Shown: piece after piece, positions 1 to 12,715 of the stretch
Numbering within the stretch: the stretch's first letter is position 1
Layout: the number at the start of each line of letters is the position of its first letter
Assembly (NCBI GenBank): GCA_002189035.1
Contig: NEEC01000423.1
Span: forward strand, 1 to 24,938
DNA length: 24,938 nt
Direction: 5' to 3'
Source of the DNA: Utricularia gibba
Taxonomy: Eukaryota; Streptophyta; Magnoliopsida; Lamiales; Lentibulariaceae
Notes under the pieces: generated by a model
What the model saw: only the letters and a program-made list of their open reading frames with translations
Databases searched by the model: none
Told to the model about the DNA's origin: nothing
Translations under genes and position numbers: made by a program

Positions 1-3000
1 AAGCTGTTCCTTGAAAAACATGTAGGCAGCCCCAAAAACTGAACGTTAATAAATACATCACTTTATTTTCCGAGCTACAACTAACTCTCGCGCAAGCCAA
101 ACCTGACCTTTGTCCCGTTCTAGGTGCACCCCAAGACCGCCTCCTCAAGTATAAAGTAAGTTGTTGAAAAAATCATGTGGGGTGCACGTGATATCGTAAT
201 TTAAACAAGCATCATTTTTTTTAATCGATTTGCATCCGGTTGACCTCATGAGCCATACAAATCGGGGTCAAGGACCAAGTTCCCAGCGAGACTGGCCGCC
301 ACAAAGAGAAGCTGTTCCTTGAAAAACCATGTAGGCAGCCCCCAAAAACTGAACGTTAATAAATACATCACTTTATTTTCCGAGCTACAACTAACTCTCC
401 GCAAGCCAAACCTGACCTTTGTCCCGTTCTAGTGCACCCCAAGACCGCCTCCTCAAGTATAAAGTAAGTTGTTGAAAAAATCATGTGGGGTGCACGTGAT
501 ATCGTAATTTAAAAAGGCATCATTTTTTTAATCGATTTCATCCGGTTGACCTCATGAGCATACATAATCGGGGTCAAGGACCAAGTTCCCAGCGAGACTG
601 GCCGCCACAAAACGAGAAGCTGTTCCTTGAAAACCATGTAGGCAGCCCCCAAAACTGAACGTTAATAAATACATCACTTTATTTTCCGAGTACAACTAAC
701 TCTCGGCGCAAGCCAAACCTGACCTTTGTCCCGTTCAGGTGCACCCCAAGACCGCCTCCACAAGTATAAAGCAAGTTGTTGAAAAAATCATGTGGGGTGC
801 ACGTGATATCGTAATTTAAAGAAAGGCATCATTTTTTTAATCGATTTCCATCCGGTTGACCTCATGAGCCATACAGAATCGGGGTCAAGGACCAAGTTCC
901 CAGCGAGACTGGCCGCCACAAAACGAGAAGCTGTTCCTTGAAAAACCATGTAGGCAGCCCCCAAAACTGAACGTTAATAATACATCACTTTATTTGCCGA
1001 CAACTAACTCTCGGCGCAAGCCAAACCTGACCTTTGTCCCGTTCTAGGTGCACCCCAAGACCGCCTCCACAAGTATAAAGTAAGTTGTTAAAAATCATGT
1101 GGGGTGCACGTGATATCGTAATTGCATCATTTTTTAATCAATTTGCATCCGGTTGACCTCATGAGCAATACATAATCGGGGTCAAGGACCAAGTTCCCAG
1201 CGAGACTGGCCGCCACAAAACGAGAAGCTGTTCCTTGAAAAACCATGTAGGCAGCCCCCAAAACTGAACGTTAATAAATACATCACTTTATTTCCGAGTT
1301 ACAACTAACTCTCGGCGCAAGCCAAACCTGACCTTTGTCCCGTTCAGGTGCACCCAAGACCGCCTTATAAAGTTGTTGAAAAAATCATGTGGGGTGCACG
1401 TGATATCGTAATTTAAAAAAGGCATCATTTTCTTTAATCGATTTCCATCCGGTTGACCTCATGAGCATACAGAATCGGGGGACCAAGTTCCCAGCGAGAC
1501 TGGCCGCCACAAAACGAGAAGCTGTTCCTTGAAAAACCATGTAGGCAGCCCCCAAAAACTGAACGTTAATAAATACATCACTTTATTTGTACAACTAACT
1601 CTCGCGCAAGCCAAACCTGACCTTTGTCCCGTTCAAGGTGCACCCCAAGACCGCCTCCTCAAGTATAAAGTAAGTTGTTGAAAAAATCATGTGGGGTGCA
1701 CGTGATATCGTAATTTAAACAAAGGCATCATTTTCTTTAATCGATTTCCATCCGGTTGACCTCATGAGCCATATCGGGGTCAGGACCAAGTTCCCAGCGA
1801 GACTGGCCGCCACAAAACGAGAAGCTGTTCCTTGAAAAACCATGTAGGCAGCCCCCAAAACTGAACGTTAATAAATACATCACTTTATTTTCCGAGCTAC
1901 AACTAACTCTCGCGCAAGCCAAACCTGACCTTTGTCCCGTTCTAGGTGCACCCAAGACCGCCTCCTCAAGTATAAAGTAAGTTGTTGAAAAAATCATGTG
2001 GGGTGCACGTGATATCGTAATTTAAACAAGGCATCATTTTTTAATCATTTGCATCCGGTTGACCTCATGAGCAATACAATCGGGGTCAAGGACCAAGTTC
2101 CCAGCGAGACTGGCCGCCACAAAACGAGAAGCTGTTCCTTGAAAAACCATGTAGGCAGCCCCCAAAACTGAACGTTAATAAATACATCACTTTATTTTCC
2201 GAGCTACAACTAACTCTCGGCGCAAGCAAACCTGACCTTTGTCCCGTTCTAGGTGCACCCCAGACCGCCTCCTCAAGTATAAAGTAAGTTGTTGAAAAAA
2301 TCATGTGGGGTGCACGTGATATCGTAATTTAAAAAAGGCATCATTTTTTTTAATCGATTTCCATCCGGTTGACCTCATGAGCCTACAGAATCGGGGTCAA
2401 GGACCAAGTTCCCAGCGACTGGCCGCCACAAAACGAGAAGCTGTTCCTTGAAAAACCATGTAGGCAGCCCCCAAAAACTGAACGTTAATAAATACATCAC
2501 TTTATTTGCCGACAACTAACTCTCGGCGCAAGCCAAACCTGACCTTTGTCCCGTTCTAGGTGCTCCTCAAGTATAAAGTAAGTTGTTGAAAAAATCATGT
2601 GGGGTGCACGTGATATCGTAATTTAAACAACATCATTTTTTTAATCGATTTGCATCCGGTTGACCTCATGAGCCATACATAATCGGGGTCAAGCCAAGTT
2701 CCCAGCGAGACTGGCCGCCACAAAACGAGAAGCTGTTCCTTGAAAAACCATGTAGGCAGCCCCCAAAACTGAACGTTAATAAATACATCACTTTAACAAC
2801 TAACTCTCGGCGCAAGCCAAACCTGACCTTTGTCAGGTGCACCCAAGACCGCTCCTCAAGTATAAAGCAAGTTGTTGAAAAAATCATGTGGGGTGCACGT
2901 GATATCGTAATTTAAAGAAAGGCATCATTTTTTTAATCGATTTCCATCCGGTTGACCTCATGAGCCATACAGAATCGGGTCAGGACCAAGTTCCCAGCGA

Positions 3001-6000
3001 GACTGGCCGCCACAAAACGAGAAGCTGTTCCTTGAAAAACCATGTAGGCAGCCCCAAAAAACTGAACGTTAATAAATACATCACTTTATTTGCCTACAAC
3101 TAACTCTCGCGCAAGCCAAACCTGACCTTTGTCCCGTTCAAGGTGCACCCCAAGACCGCTCCTCAAGTATAAAGTAAGTTGTTGAAAAAATCATGTGGGG
3201 TGCACGTGATATCGTAATTTAAACAAAGGCATCATTTTTTTAATCGATTTGCATCCGGTTGACCTCATGAGCCATACAGAATCGGGGTCAAGGACCAAGT
3301 TCCCAGCGAGACTGGCCGCCACAAAACGAGAAGCTGTTCCTTGAAAAACCATGTAGGCAGCCCCCGAAAACTGAACGTTAATAAATACATCACTTTATTT
3401 TCCGAGCTACAACTAACTCTCGGCGCAAGCCAAACCTGACCTTTGTCCCGTTCTAGGTGCACCCCAAGACCGCCTCCTCAAGTATAAAGTAAGTTGTTGA
3501 AAAATCATGTGGGGTGCACGTGATATCGTAATTTAAACAAGGCATCATTTTTTTAATCGATTTGCATCCGGTTGACCTCATGAGCCATACAGAATCGGGT
3601 CAAGGACCAAGTTCCCAGCGAGACTGGCCGCCACAAAACGAGAAGCTGTTCCTTGAAAAACCATGTAGGCAGCCCCCAAAACTGAACGTTAATAAATACA
3701 TCACTTTATTTCCGAGCTACAACTAACTCTCGGCGCAAGCCAAACCTGACCTTTGTCCCGTTCTAGGTGCACCCAAGACCGCTCCACAAGTATAAAGTAA
3801 GTTGTTGAAAAAATCATGTGGGGTGCACGTGATATCGTAATTTAAACAAAGGCATCATTTTTTTAATCGATTTCCATCCGGTTGACCTCATGAGCCATAC
3901 AGAATCGGGGTCAGGACCAAGTTCCCAGCGAGACTGGCCGCCAAAACGAGAAGCTGTTCCTTGAAAAACCATGTAGGCAGCCCCCAAAACTGAACGTTAA
4001 TAAATACATCACTTTATTTGCCACAACTAACTCTCGGCGCAAGCCAAACCTGACCTTTGTCCCGTTCTAGGTGCACCCCAAGACCGCCTCCTCAAGTATA
4101 AAGTAAGTTGTTGAAAAAATCATGTGGGGTGCACGTGATATCGTAATTTAAACAAAGGCATCATTTTTTTTAATCGATTTCATCCGGTTGACCTCATGAG
4201 CCATACATAATCGGGTCAAGGACCAAGTTCCCAGCGAGACTGGCCGCCACAAAACGAGAAGCTGTTCCTTGAAAAACATGTAGGCAGCCCCCAAAACTGA
4301 ACGTTAATAAATACATCACTTTATTTTCCGAGCTACAACTAACTCGGCGCAAGCCAAACCTGACCTTTGTCCCGTTCTAGGTGCACCCCAAGACCGCCTC
4401 CTCAAGTATAAAGTAAGTTGTTGAAAAAATCATGTGGGGTGCACGTGATATCGTAATTTAAACAAAGGCATCATTTTTTTAATCGATTTCATCCGGTTGA
4501 CCTCATGAGCCATACAGAATCGGGGTCAAGGACCAAGTTCCCAGCGAGACTGGCCGCCACAAAACGAGAAGCTGTTCCTTGAAAAACCATGTAGGCAGCC
4601 CCCAAAACTGAACGTTAATAAATACATCACTTTATTTTCCGAGTACAACTAACTCTCCGCAAGCCAAACCTGACCTTTGTCCCGTTCTAGGTGCACCCCA
4701 AGACCGCCTCCTCAAGTATAAAGTAAGTTGTTGAAAAAATCATGTGGGTGCACGTGATATCGTAATTTAAACAAAGGCATCATTTTAATCGATTTGCATC
4801 CGGTTGACCTCATGAGCATACAGAATCGGGGTCAAGGACCAAGTTCCCAGCGAGACTGGCCGCCACAAAACGAGAAGCTGTTCCTTGAAAAACCATGTAG
4901 GCAGCCCCAAAAACTGAACGTTAATAAATACATCACTTTATTTTTACAACTAACTCTCGCGCAAGCCAAACCTGACCTTTGTCCCGTTCTAGGTGCACCC
5001 CAAGACCGCCTCCTCAAGTATAAAGTAAGTTGTTGAAAAAATCATGTGGGGTGCACGTGATATCGTAATTTAAACAAAGGCATCATTTTTTTTAATCGAT
5101 TTCATCCGGTTGACCTCATGAGCCATACAGAATCGGGGTCAAGGACCAAGTTCCAGCGAGACTGGCCGCCACAAAACGAGAAGCTGTTCCTTGAAAAACC
5201 ATGTAGGCAGCCCCCAAAAACTGAACGTTAATAAATACATCACTTTATTTCCGAGCTACAACTAACTCTCGGCGCAAGCCAAACCTGACCTTTGTCCCGT
5301 TCAGGTGCACCCCAAGACCGCCTCCTCAAGTATAAAAGTTGTTGAAAAAATCATGTGGGGTGCACGTGATATCGTAATTTAAAGAAAGGCATCATTTTTT
5401 TAATCGATTTCATCCGGTTGACCTCATGAGCCATACAGAATCGGGGTCAGGACCAAGTTCCCAGCGAGACTGGCCGCCACAAAACGAGAAGCTGTTCCTT
5501 GAAAAACCATGTAGGCAGCCCCCAAAACTGAACGTTAATAAATACATCACTTTATTTTCCGAGCTACAACTAACTCTCGCAAGCCAAACCTGACCTTTGT
5601 CCAGGTGCACCCCAAGACCGCCTCCTCAAGTATAAAGTAAGTTGTTAAAAATCATGTGGGGTGCACGTGATATCGTAATTTAAAAACAACATTTTTTAAT
5701 CGATTTGCATCCGGTTGACCTCATGAGCAATACAGAATCGGGGTCAAGGACCAAGTTCCCAGCGAGACTGGCCGCCACAAAACGAGAAGCTGTTCCTTGA
5801 AAAACCATGTAGGCAGCCCCCGAAAACTGAACGTTAATAAATACATCACTTTATTTTCCGAGCTACAACTAACTCTCGGCGCAAGCCAAACCTGACCTTT
5901 GTCCCGTTCTAGGTGCACCCAAGACCGCCTCCTCAAGTATAAAGTAAGTTGTTGAAAAAATCATGTGGGTGCACGTGATATCGTAATTTAAACAAAGCAT

Positions 6001-6733
6001 CATTTTTTTTAATCGATTTGCATCCGTTGACCTCATGAGCGGGTCAAGGACCAAGTTCCCAGCGAGACTGGCCGCACAAAACGAGAAGCTGTTCCTTGAA
6101 AAACCATGTAGGCAGCCCCCAAAAACTGAACGTTAATAAATACATCACTTTATTTTCCGAGCTACAACTAACTCTCGGCGCAAGCCAAACCTGACCTTTG
6201 TCCCGTTCCAGGTGCACCCCAAGACCGCCTCCACAAGTATAAAGCAAGTTGTTGAAAAAATCATGTGGGGTGCACGTGATATCGTAATTTAAACAAGGCA
6301 TCATTTTTTTTAATCGATTTGCATCCGGTTGACCTCATGAGCCATACAGAATCGGGGTCAAGGACCAAGTTCCAGCGAGACTGGCCGCCAAAAACGAGAA
6401 GCTGTTCCTTGAAAAACCATGTAGGCAGCCCCAAAAACTGAACGTTAATAAAGAGCTACAACTAACTCTCGGCGCAAGCCAAACCTGACCTTTGTCCCGT
6501 TCTAGGTGCACCCCAAGACCGCTCCTCAAGTATAAAGCAAGTTGTTGAAAAAATCATGTGGGGTGCACGTGATATCGTAATTTAAACAAAGCATCATTTT
6601 TTTTAATCAATTTGCATCCGGTTGACCTCATGAGCAATACATAATCGGGTCAAGGACCAAGTTCCCAGCGAGACTGGCCGCCACAAAACGAGAAGCTGTT
6701 CCTTGAAAAACCATGTAGGCAGCCCCGAAAACT
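1..6733 (+). repeat. Left segment: partial unit plus 22 indel-rich units
   Basis: A 40-base partial unit is followed by 22 units averaging about 304 bp (range 291-312). Differences from the full-length unit are nearly all deletions of 1-15 bases. Examples are loss of about 14 bases between the GTGCAC arm and TCCTC near 2563, loss of most of the TTTATTTTCCGAGC stretch near 2794, and shortened homopolymers throughout. Substitutions are few and fall at the same variable sites seen on the right. No gene is present in this stretch. Confidence 0.9.
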
Positions 6734-8075
6734 GAACGTTAATAAATACATCACTTTATTTGACAACTAACTCTCGCGCAAGCCAAACCTGACCTTTGTC
6801 CCGTTCTAGGTGCACCCCAAGACCGCCTCCTCAAGTATAAAGTAAGTTGTTGAAAAATCATGTGGGGTGCACGTGATATCGTAATTCAAAGCATCATTAA
6901 TCAATTTGCATCTTGACCTCATGAGGGCCAAGTTCCCAGCGAGACTGGCCGCCACAAAACGAGAAGCTGTTCCTTGAAAAACATGTAGGCAAAAACTGAA
7001 CGTTAAGCAACTAACTCTCGGCGCAAGCCAAACCTGACCTTTGTCCAGGTGCACCCAAGACCAAGTATAAAGTAAGTTGTTGAAAAAATCATGTGGGGTG
7101 CACGTGATATCGTAATTTAAACAAAGGCATCATTTTTTTAATCAATTTGCATCCGGTTGACCTCATGAGCAATACATAATCGGGGTCAAGGACCAAGTTC
7201 CCAGCGAGACTGGCCGCCAAAACGAGAAGCTGTTCCTTGAAAAAACCATGTAGGCAGCCCCCCAAAACTGAACGTTAATAAATACATCACTTTATTTTCC
7301 GCTACAACTAACTCTCGGCGCAAGCCAAACCTGACCTTTGTCCCGTTCAGGTGCACCCAAGACCGCCTCCTCAAGTATAAAGTAAGTTGTTGAAAAATCA
7401 TATATCGTAATTTAAACAAAGGCATCATTTTTTTTAATCAATTTGCATCCGGTTGACCTCATGAGCAATACAAATCGGGGTCAAGGACCAAGTTCCCAGC
7501 GAGACTGGCCGCCACAAACGAGAAGCTAAAAACATGTAGGCAGCCCCAAAACTGAACGTTAATAAATACATCACTTTATTTCCGTACAACTAACTCTCGG
7601 CGCAAGCCAAACCTGACCTTGTCCCGTTCTAGGTGCACCCAAGACCGCCTCCAAGTATAAAGTAAGTTGTTGAAAAATCATGTGGGGTGCACGTGATATC
7701 CATCATTTTCTTTAATCGGGTTGACCTCATGAGCATACATCTTCCAGCGAGACTGGCCGCCACAAAACGAGAAGCTGTTCTTGAAAAACCATGTATGAAC
7801 GTTAATAAATACATCACTTTATTTGTACAACTAACTCTCGCAAGCCAAACCTGACCTTTGTCCCGGTGCACCCAAGACCGCCTCTCAATAAAGTAAGTTG
7901 TTAAAAAATCATGTGGGTGCACGTGATATCGTAATTTAAACAAAGCATCATTTTTTAATCGATTTCATCCGGTTGACCTCATGACATACGGGGTCAAGGA
8001 CCAAGTTCCCAGCGAGACTGGCCGCCACAAAACGAGAAGCTGTTCCTTGAAAAACCATGGCAGCCCCCGAAAACT
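6734..8075 (+). repeat. Five strongly shortened consecutive units
   Basis: Unit lengths here are 264, 272, 284, 243 and 279 bp, against 312-315 for intact copies. The unit at 7554-7796 has lost several separate pieces: about 16 bases between GATATC and CATCATTTTC near 7700, about 20 bases between CATACAT and the CCAGCGAGA block near 7741, and about 16 bases between CCATGTA and TGAAC near 7795. The unit at 7270-7553 lacks the right inverted-repeat arm (near 7400) and part of the GCTGTTCCTTG block (near 7527). The order of the surviving blocks is kept, and no foreign sequence is inserted. Confidence 0.88.
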
Positions 8076-9628
8076 GAACGTTAATAAATACATCACTTTA
8101 TTTTCCGAGCTACAACTAACTCTCGGCGCAAGCCAAACCTGACCTTTGTCCCGTTCTAGGTGCACCCAAGACCGCCTCCTCAAGTATAAAGTAAGTTGTT
8201 GAAAAAATCATGTGGGGTGCACGTGATATCGTAATTTAAACAAAGCATCATTTTTTTTAATCAATTTGCATCCGGTTGACCTCATGAGCATACATAATCG
8301 GGTCAAGGACCAAGTTCCCAGCGAGACTGGCCGCACAAAACGAGAAGCTGTTCCTTGAAAAACCATGTAGGCAGCCCCCAAAACTGAACGTTAATAAATA
8401 CATCACTTTATTTCCGAGCTACAACTAACTCTCGGCGCAAGCCAAACCTGACCTTTGTCCCGTTCTAGGTGCACCCCAAGACCCTCCTCAAGTATAAAGT
8501 AAGTTGTTGAAAAAATCATGTGGGGTGCACGTGATATCGTAATTTAAACAAGGCATCATTTTTTTAATCGATTTGCATCCGGTTGACCTCATGAGCCATA
8601 CAGAATCGGGTCAAGGACCAAGTTCCCAGCGAGACTGGCCGCCACAAAACGAGAAGCTGTTCCTTGAAAAACCATGTAGGCAGCCCCCAAAAACTGAACG
8701 TTAATAAATACATCACTTTATTTTCGAGCTACAACTAACTCTCGGCGCAAGCCAAACCTGACCTTTGTCCCGTTCTAGGTGCACCCCAAGACCGCTCCTC
8801 AAGTATAAAGTAAGTTGTTGAAAAAATCATGTGGGGTGCACGTGATATCGTAATTTAAACAAAGGCATCATTTTTTTTAATCGATTTGCATCCGGTTGAC
8901 CTCATGAGCCATACATAATCGGGGTCAAGGACCAAGTTCCCAGCGAGACTGGCCGCCACAAAACGAGAAGCTGTTCCTTGAAAAACCATGTAGGCAGCCC
9001 CCAAAACTGAACGTTAATAAATACATCACTTTATTTTCCGAGCTACAACTAACTCTCGGCGCAAGCCAAACCTGACCTTTGTCCCGTTCTAGGTGCACCC
9101 CAAGACCGCCTCCTCAAGTATAAAGTAAGTTGTTGAAAAATCATGTGGGGTGCACGTGATATCGTAATTTAAAGAAAGGCATCATTTTTTTTAATCGATT
9201 TCATCCGGTTGACCTCATGAGCCATACATAATCGGGGTCAAGGACCAAGTTCCCAGCGAGACTGGCCGCCACAAAACGAGAAGCTGTTCCTTGAAAAACA
9301 TGTAGGCAGCCCCCAAACTGAACGTTAATAAATACATCACTTTATTTCCGAGCTACAACTAACTCTCGGCGCAAGCCAAACCTGACCTTTGTCCCGTTCT
9401 AGGTGCACCCCAAGACCGCCCCTCAAGTATAAAGTAAGTTGTTGAAAAAATCATGTGGGTGCACGTGATATCGTAATTTAAACAAAGGCATCATTTTTTT
9501 AATCAATTTGCATCCGGTTGACCTCATGAGCAATACATAATCGGGTCAAGGACCAAGTTCCAGCGAGACTGGCCGCCACAAAACGAGAAGCTGTTCCTTG
9601 AAAAACATGTAGGCAGCCCCCGAAAACT
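8076..9628 (+). repeat. Five near-full-length units
   Basis: Lengths are 310, 310, 313, 311 and 309 bp, so the array returns to normal size directly after the shortened block. Variation is mostly in A, T, C and G runs. The unit at 9320-9628 carries the ATCAAT plus GAGCAATACATAATC variant combination. No gene is present. Confidence 0.92.
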
Positions 9629-9752
9629 GAACCATCCGGTTGACCTCATGAGCCATACAGAATCGGGGTCAAGGACCAAGTTCCCAGCGAGACTGGCCGC
9701 CACAAAACGAGAAGCTGTTCCTTGAAAAACCATGTAGGCAGCCCCCAAAACT
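9629..9752 (+). repeat. Truncated 124-bp unit with a clean internal deletion
   Basis: After CTGAAC at 9627-9632 the sequence jumps straight to CATCCGGTTGACC at 9633. In the reference unit these points are about 190 bp apart, so everything from GTTAATAAA to the ATCGAT region is missing. That includes the DR1-like motif and the large inverted repeat. The remainder of the unit is intact. At most 1-2 bases (C or CC) are shared at the join. It is either a genuine deletion between units or an assembly join. Confidence 0.93.
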
Positions 9753-10688
9753 GAACGTTAATAAATACATCACTTTATTTTCCGAGCTACAACTAACTCT
9801 CGGCGCAAGCCAAACCTGACCTTTGTCCGTTCTAGGTGCACCCAAGACCGCCTCCTCAAGTATAAAGTAAGTTGTTGAAAAAATCATGTGGGGTGCACGT
9901 GATATCGTAATTTAAAAAAGGCATCATTTTCTTTAATCGATTTCCATCCGGTTGACCTCATGAGCCATACAGAATCGGGGTCAAGGACCAAGTTCCCAGC
10001 GAGACTGGCCGCCACAAAACGAGAAGCTGTTCCTTGAAAAACCATGTAGGCAGCCCCCAAAACTGAACGTTAATAAATACATCACTTTATTTGCCGAGCT
10101 ACAACTAACTCTCGGCGCAAGCCAAACCTGACCTTTGTCCCGTTCTAGGTGCACCCAAAGACCGCCTCCTCAAGTATAAAGTAAGTTGTTGAAAAAATCA
10201 TGTGGGGTGCACGTGATATCGTAATTTAAACAAAGCATCATTTTTTTAATCAATTTGCATCCGGTTGACCTCATGAGCAATACATAATCGGGGTCAAGGA
10301 CCAAGTTCCCAGCGAGACTGGCCGCCACAAAACGAGAAGCTGTTCCTTGAAAAACCATGTAGGCAGCCCCCAAAACTGAACGTTAATAAATACATCACTT
10401 TATTTGCCGAGCTACAACTAACTCTCGGCGCAAGCCAAACCTGACCTTTGTCCCGTTCTAGGTGCACCCAAGACCGCCTCCTCAAGTATAAAGTAAGTTG
10501 TTGAAAAAATCATGTGGGGTGCACGTGATATCGTAATTTAAACAAAGGCATCATTTTTTTAATCAATTTGCATCCGGTTGACCTCATGAGCAATACATAA
10601 TCGGGGTCAAGGACCAAGTTCCCAGCGAGACTGGCCGCCACAAACGAGAAGCTGTTCCTTGAAAAACCATGTAGGCAGCCCCAAAACT
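9753..10688 (+). repeat. Three full-length units
   Basis: Units of 312, 313 and 311 bp. The second and third carry ATCAAT with GAGCAATACATAATC. The segment from about 10170 to 10373 appears again almost unchanged around 16243-16446 and 21878-22066, marking one satellite sequence type scattered through the array. Confidence 0.92.
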
Positions 10689-10787
10689 GAACGTTAATAA
10701 ATACATCACTTTATTACAACTAACTCTCGGCGCAAGCCAAACCTGACCTAACCCAAGACCGCCTCCTCAAGTATAACATCCCATGTT
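10689..10787 (+). repeat. 99-bp rump of a monomer
   Basis: This unit keeps its start, then loses the TTGTCCCGTTCTAGGTGC stretch around 10749. After GTATA at 10771-10775 it collapses to a few fragments (ACATC, CCATGT, TGAACGT) in normal monomer order, reaching the next GAACGT at 10788. About 215 bp are missing. Ordered fragments without foreign DNA fit serial deletions or a low-quality consensus better than an insertion. Confidence 0.85.
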
Positions 10788-11075
10788 GAACGTGAGCTAC
10801 AACTAACTCTCGGCGCAAGCCAAACCTGACCTTTGTCCCGTTCTAGGTGCACCCAAGACCGCCTCCTCAAGTATAAAGTAAGTTGTTGAAAAAATCATGT
10901 GGGTGCACGTGATATCGTAATTTAAACAAAGGCATCATTTTTTTAATCAATTTGCATCCGGTTGACCTCATGAGCAATACATAATCGGGGTCAAGGACCA
11001 AGTTCCCAGCGAGACTGGCCGCCACAAAACGAGAAGCTGTTCCTTGAAAAACCATGTAGGCAGCCCCCAAAAACT
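10788..11075 (+). repeat. 288-bp unit lacking the AATAAA/TTTATT block
   Basis: GAACGT at 10788-10793 joins directly to GAGCTACAAC at 10794, removing about 25 bp that normally hold AATAAA, TTTATT and CC of CCGAG. The rest of the unit is normal, except that the left arm and right arm of the large inverted repeat are both one base shorter. Confidence 0.87.
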
Positions 11076-12312
11076 GAACGTTAATAAATACATCACTTTA
11101 TTTTCCGAGCTACAACTAACTCTCGGCGCAAGCCAAACCTGACCTTTGTCCCGTTCTAGGTGCACCCAAGACCGCCTCCCAAGTATAAAGTAAGTTGTTG
11201 AAAAAATCATGTGGGGTGCACGTGATAGTAATTTAAACAAAGGCATCATTTTTTTAATCATTTGCATCCGGTTGACCTCATGAGCCATACATAATCGGGG
11301 TCAAGGACCAAGTTCCCAGCGAGACTGGCCGCCACAAAACGAGAAGCTGTTCCTTGAAAAACCATGTAGGCAGCCCCCAAAACTGAACGTTAATAAATAC
11401 ATCACTTTATTTTCCGAGCTACAACTAACTCTCGCGCAAGCCAAACCTGACCTTTGTCCCGTTCTAGGTGCACCCCAAGACCGCCTCCTCAAGTATAAAG
11501 TAAGTTGTTGAAAAAATCATGTGGGGTGCACGTGATATCGTAATTTAAACAAAGGCATCATTTTTTTAATCATTTGCATCCGGTTGACCTCATGAGCATA
11601 CAGAATCGGGGTCAAGGACCAAGTTCCCAGCGAGACTGGCCGCCACAAAACGAGAAGCTGTTCCTTGAAAAACCATGTAGGCAGCCCCCAAAACTGAACG
11701 TTAATAAATACATCACTTTATTTCCGAGCTACAACTAACTCTCGGCGCAAGCCAAACCTGACCTTTGTCCCGTTCTAGGTGCACCCCAAGACCGCCTCCT
11801 CAAGTATAAAGTAAGTTGTTGAAAAAATCATGTGGGGTGCACGTGATATCGTAATTTAAAAAGGCATCATTTTTTTAATCAATTTGCATCCGGTTGACCT
11901 CATGAGCCATACATAATCGGGGTCAAGGACCAAGTTCCCAGCGAGACTGGCCGCCACAAAACGAGAAGCTGTTCCTTGAAAAACCATGTAGGCAGCCCCG
12001 AAAACTGAACGTTAATAAATACATCACTTTATTTGCCGAGCTACAACTAACTCTCGGCGCAAGCCAAACCTGACCTTTGTCCCGTTCTAGGTGCACCCCA
12101 AGACCGCCTCCTCAAGTATAAAGTAAGTTGTTGAAAAAATCATGTGGGGTGCACGTGATATCGTAATTTAAAAAAGGCATCATTTTTTAATCAATTTGCA
12201 TCCGGTTGACCTCATGAGCCATAAATCGGGGTCAAGGACCAAGTTCCCAGCGAGACTGGCCGCCACAAACGAGAAGCTGTTCCTTGAAAAACCATGTAGG
12301 CAGCCCCAAAAT
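11076..12312 (+). repeat. Four near-full-length units
   Basis: Unit lengths are 309, 311, 311 and 306 bp. The first carries ATCATT and GATAGTAA (loss of TC in the GATATC palindrome near 11226). The last two carry ATCAAT. The unit at 12007-12312 is bordered by a G-type end (CCCCGAAAACT near 11998). No gene is present. Confidence 0.9.
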
Positions 12313-12715
12313 GAACGTTAATAAATACATCACTTTATACAACTAACTCTCTGACCTTTGTCCGTTCTAGGTGCACCCCAAGACCGCCTCCTCAAGTATA
12401 AAGTAAGTTGTTGAAAAAATCATGTCGTGATATCGTAATTTAAACCAGTTGGAGGGCGCAAGCCAAACCTGACCTTTGTCCCGTTCTAGGTGCACCCAAG
12501 ACCGCCTCTCAAGTATAAAGTAAGTTGTTGAAAAATCATGTGGGGTGCACGTGATATCGTAATTAAACAAAGGCATCATTTTTTTTAATCGATTTGCATC
12601 CGGTTGACCTCATGAGCCATACATAATCGGGGTCAAGGACCAAGTTCCCAGCGAGACTGGCCGCCACAAAACGAGAAGCTGTTCCTTGAAAAACCATGTA
12701 GGCAGCCCCAAAACT
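12313..12715 (+). repeat. Two fused partial units (403 bp) with 9 bp of unplaced sequence
   Basis: A damaged unit runs from 12313 to TAAAC at 12441-12445. It is followed by CAGTTGGAG at 12446-12454, and then by GGCGCAAGCC at 12455, which belongs about 50 bp into the next monomer. Roughly 197 bp of normal sequence is replaced by those 9 bases. The first part also lost about 8 bases of the right inverted-repeat arm (near 12425) and the CGGCGCAAGCCAAAC stretch (near 12350). The 9 bases could be residual monomer fragments (CCAG, TTG, GAG), filler at a repair joint, or an assembly patch. Confidence 0.87.

Noticed and set aside
12446-12454. Short insertion of foreign DNA
   Set aside because: Nine bases are too few to assign; fragments resemble monomer pieces, so it is listed as a junction only.
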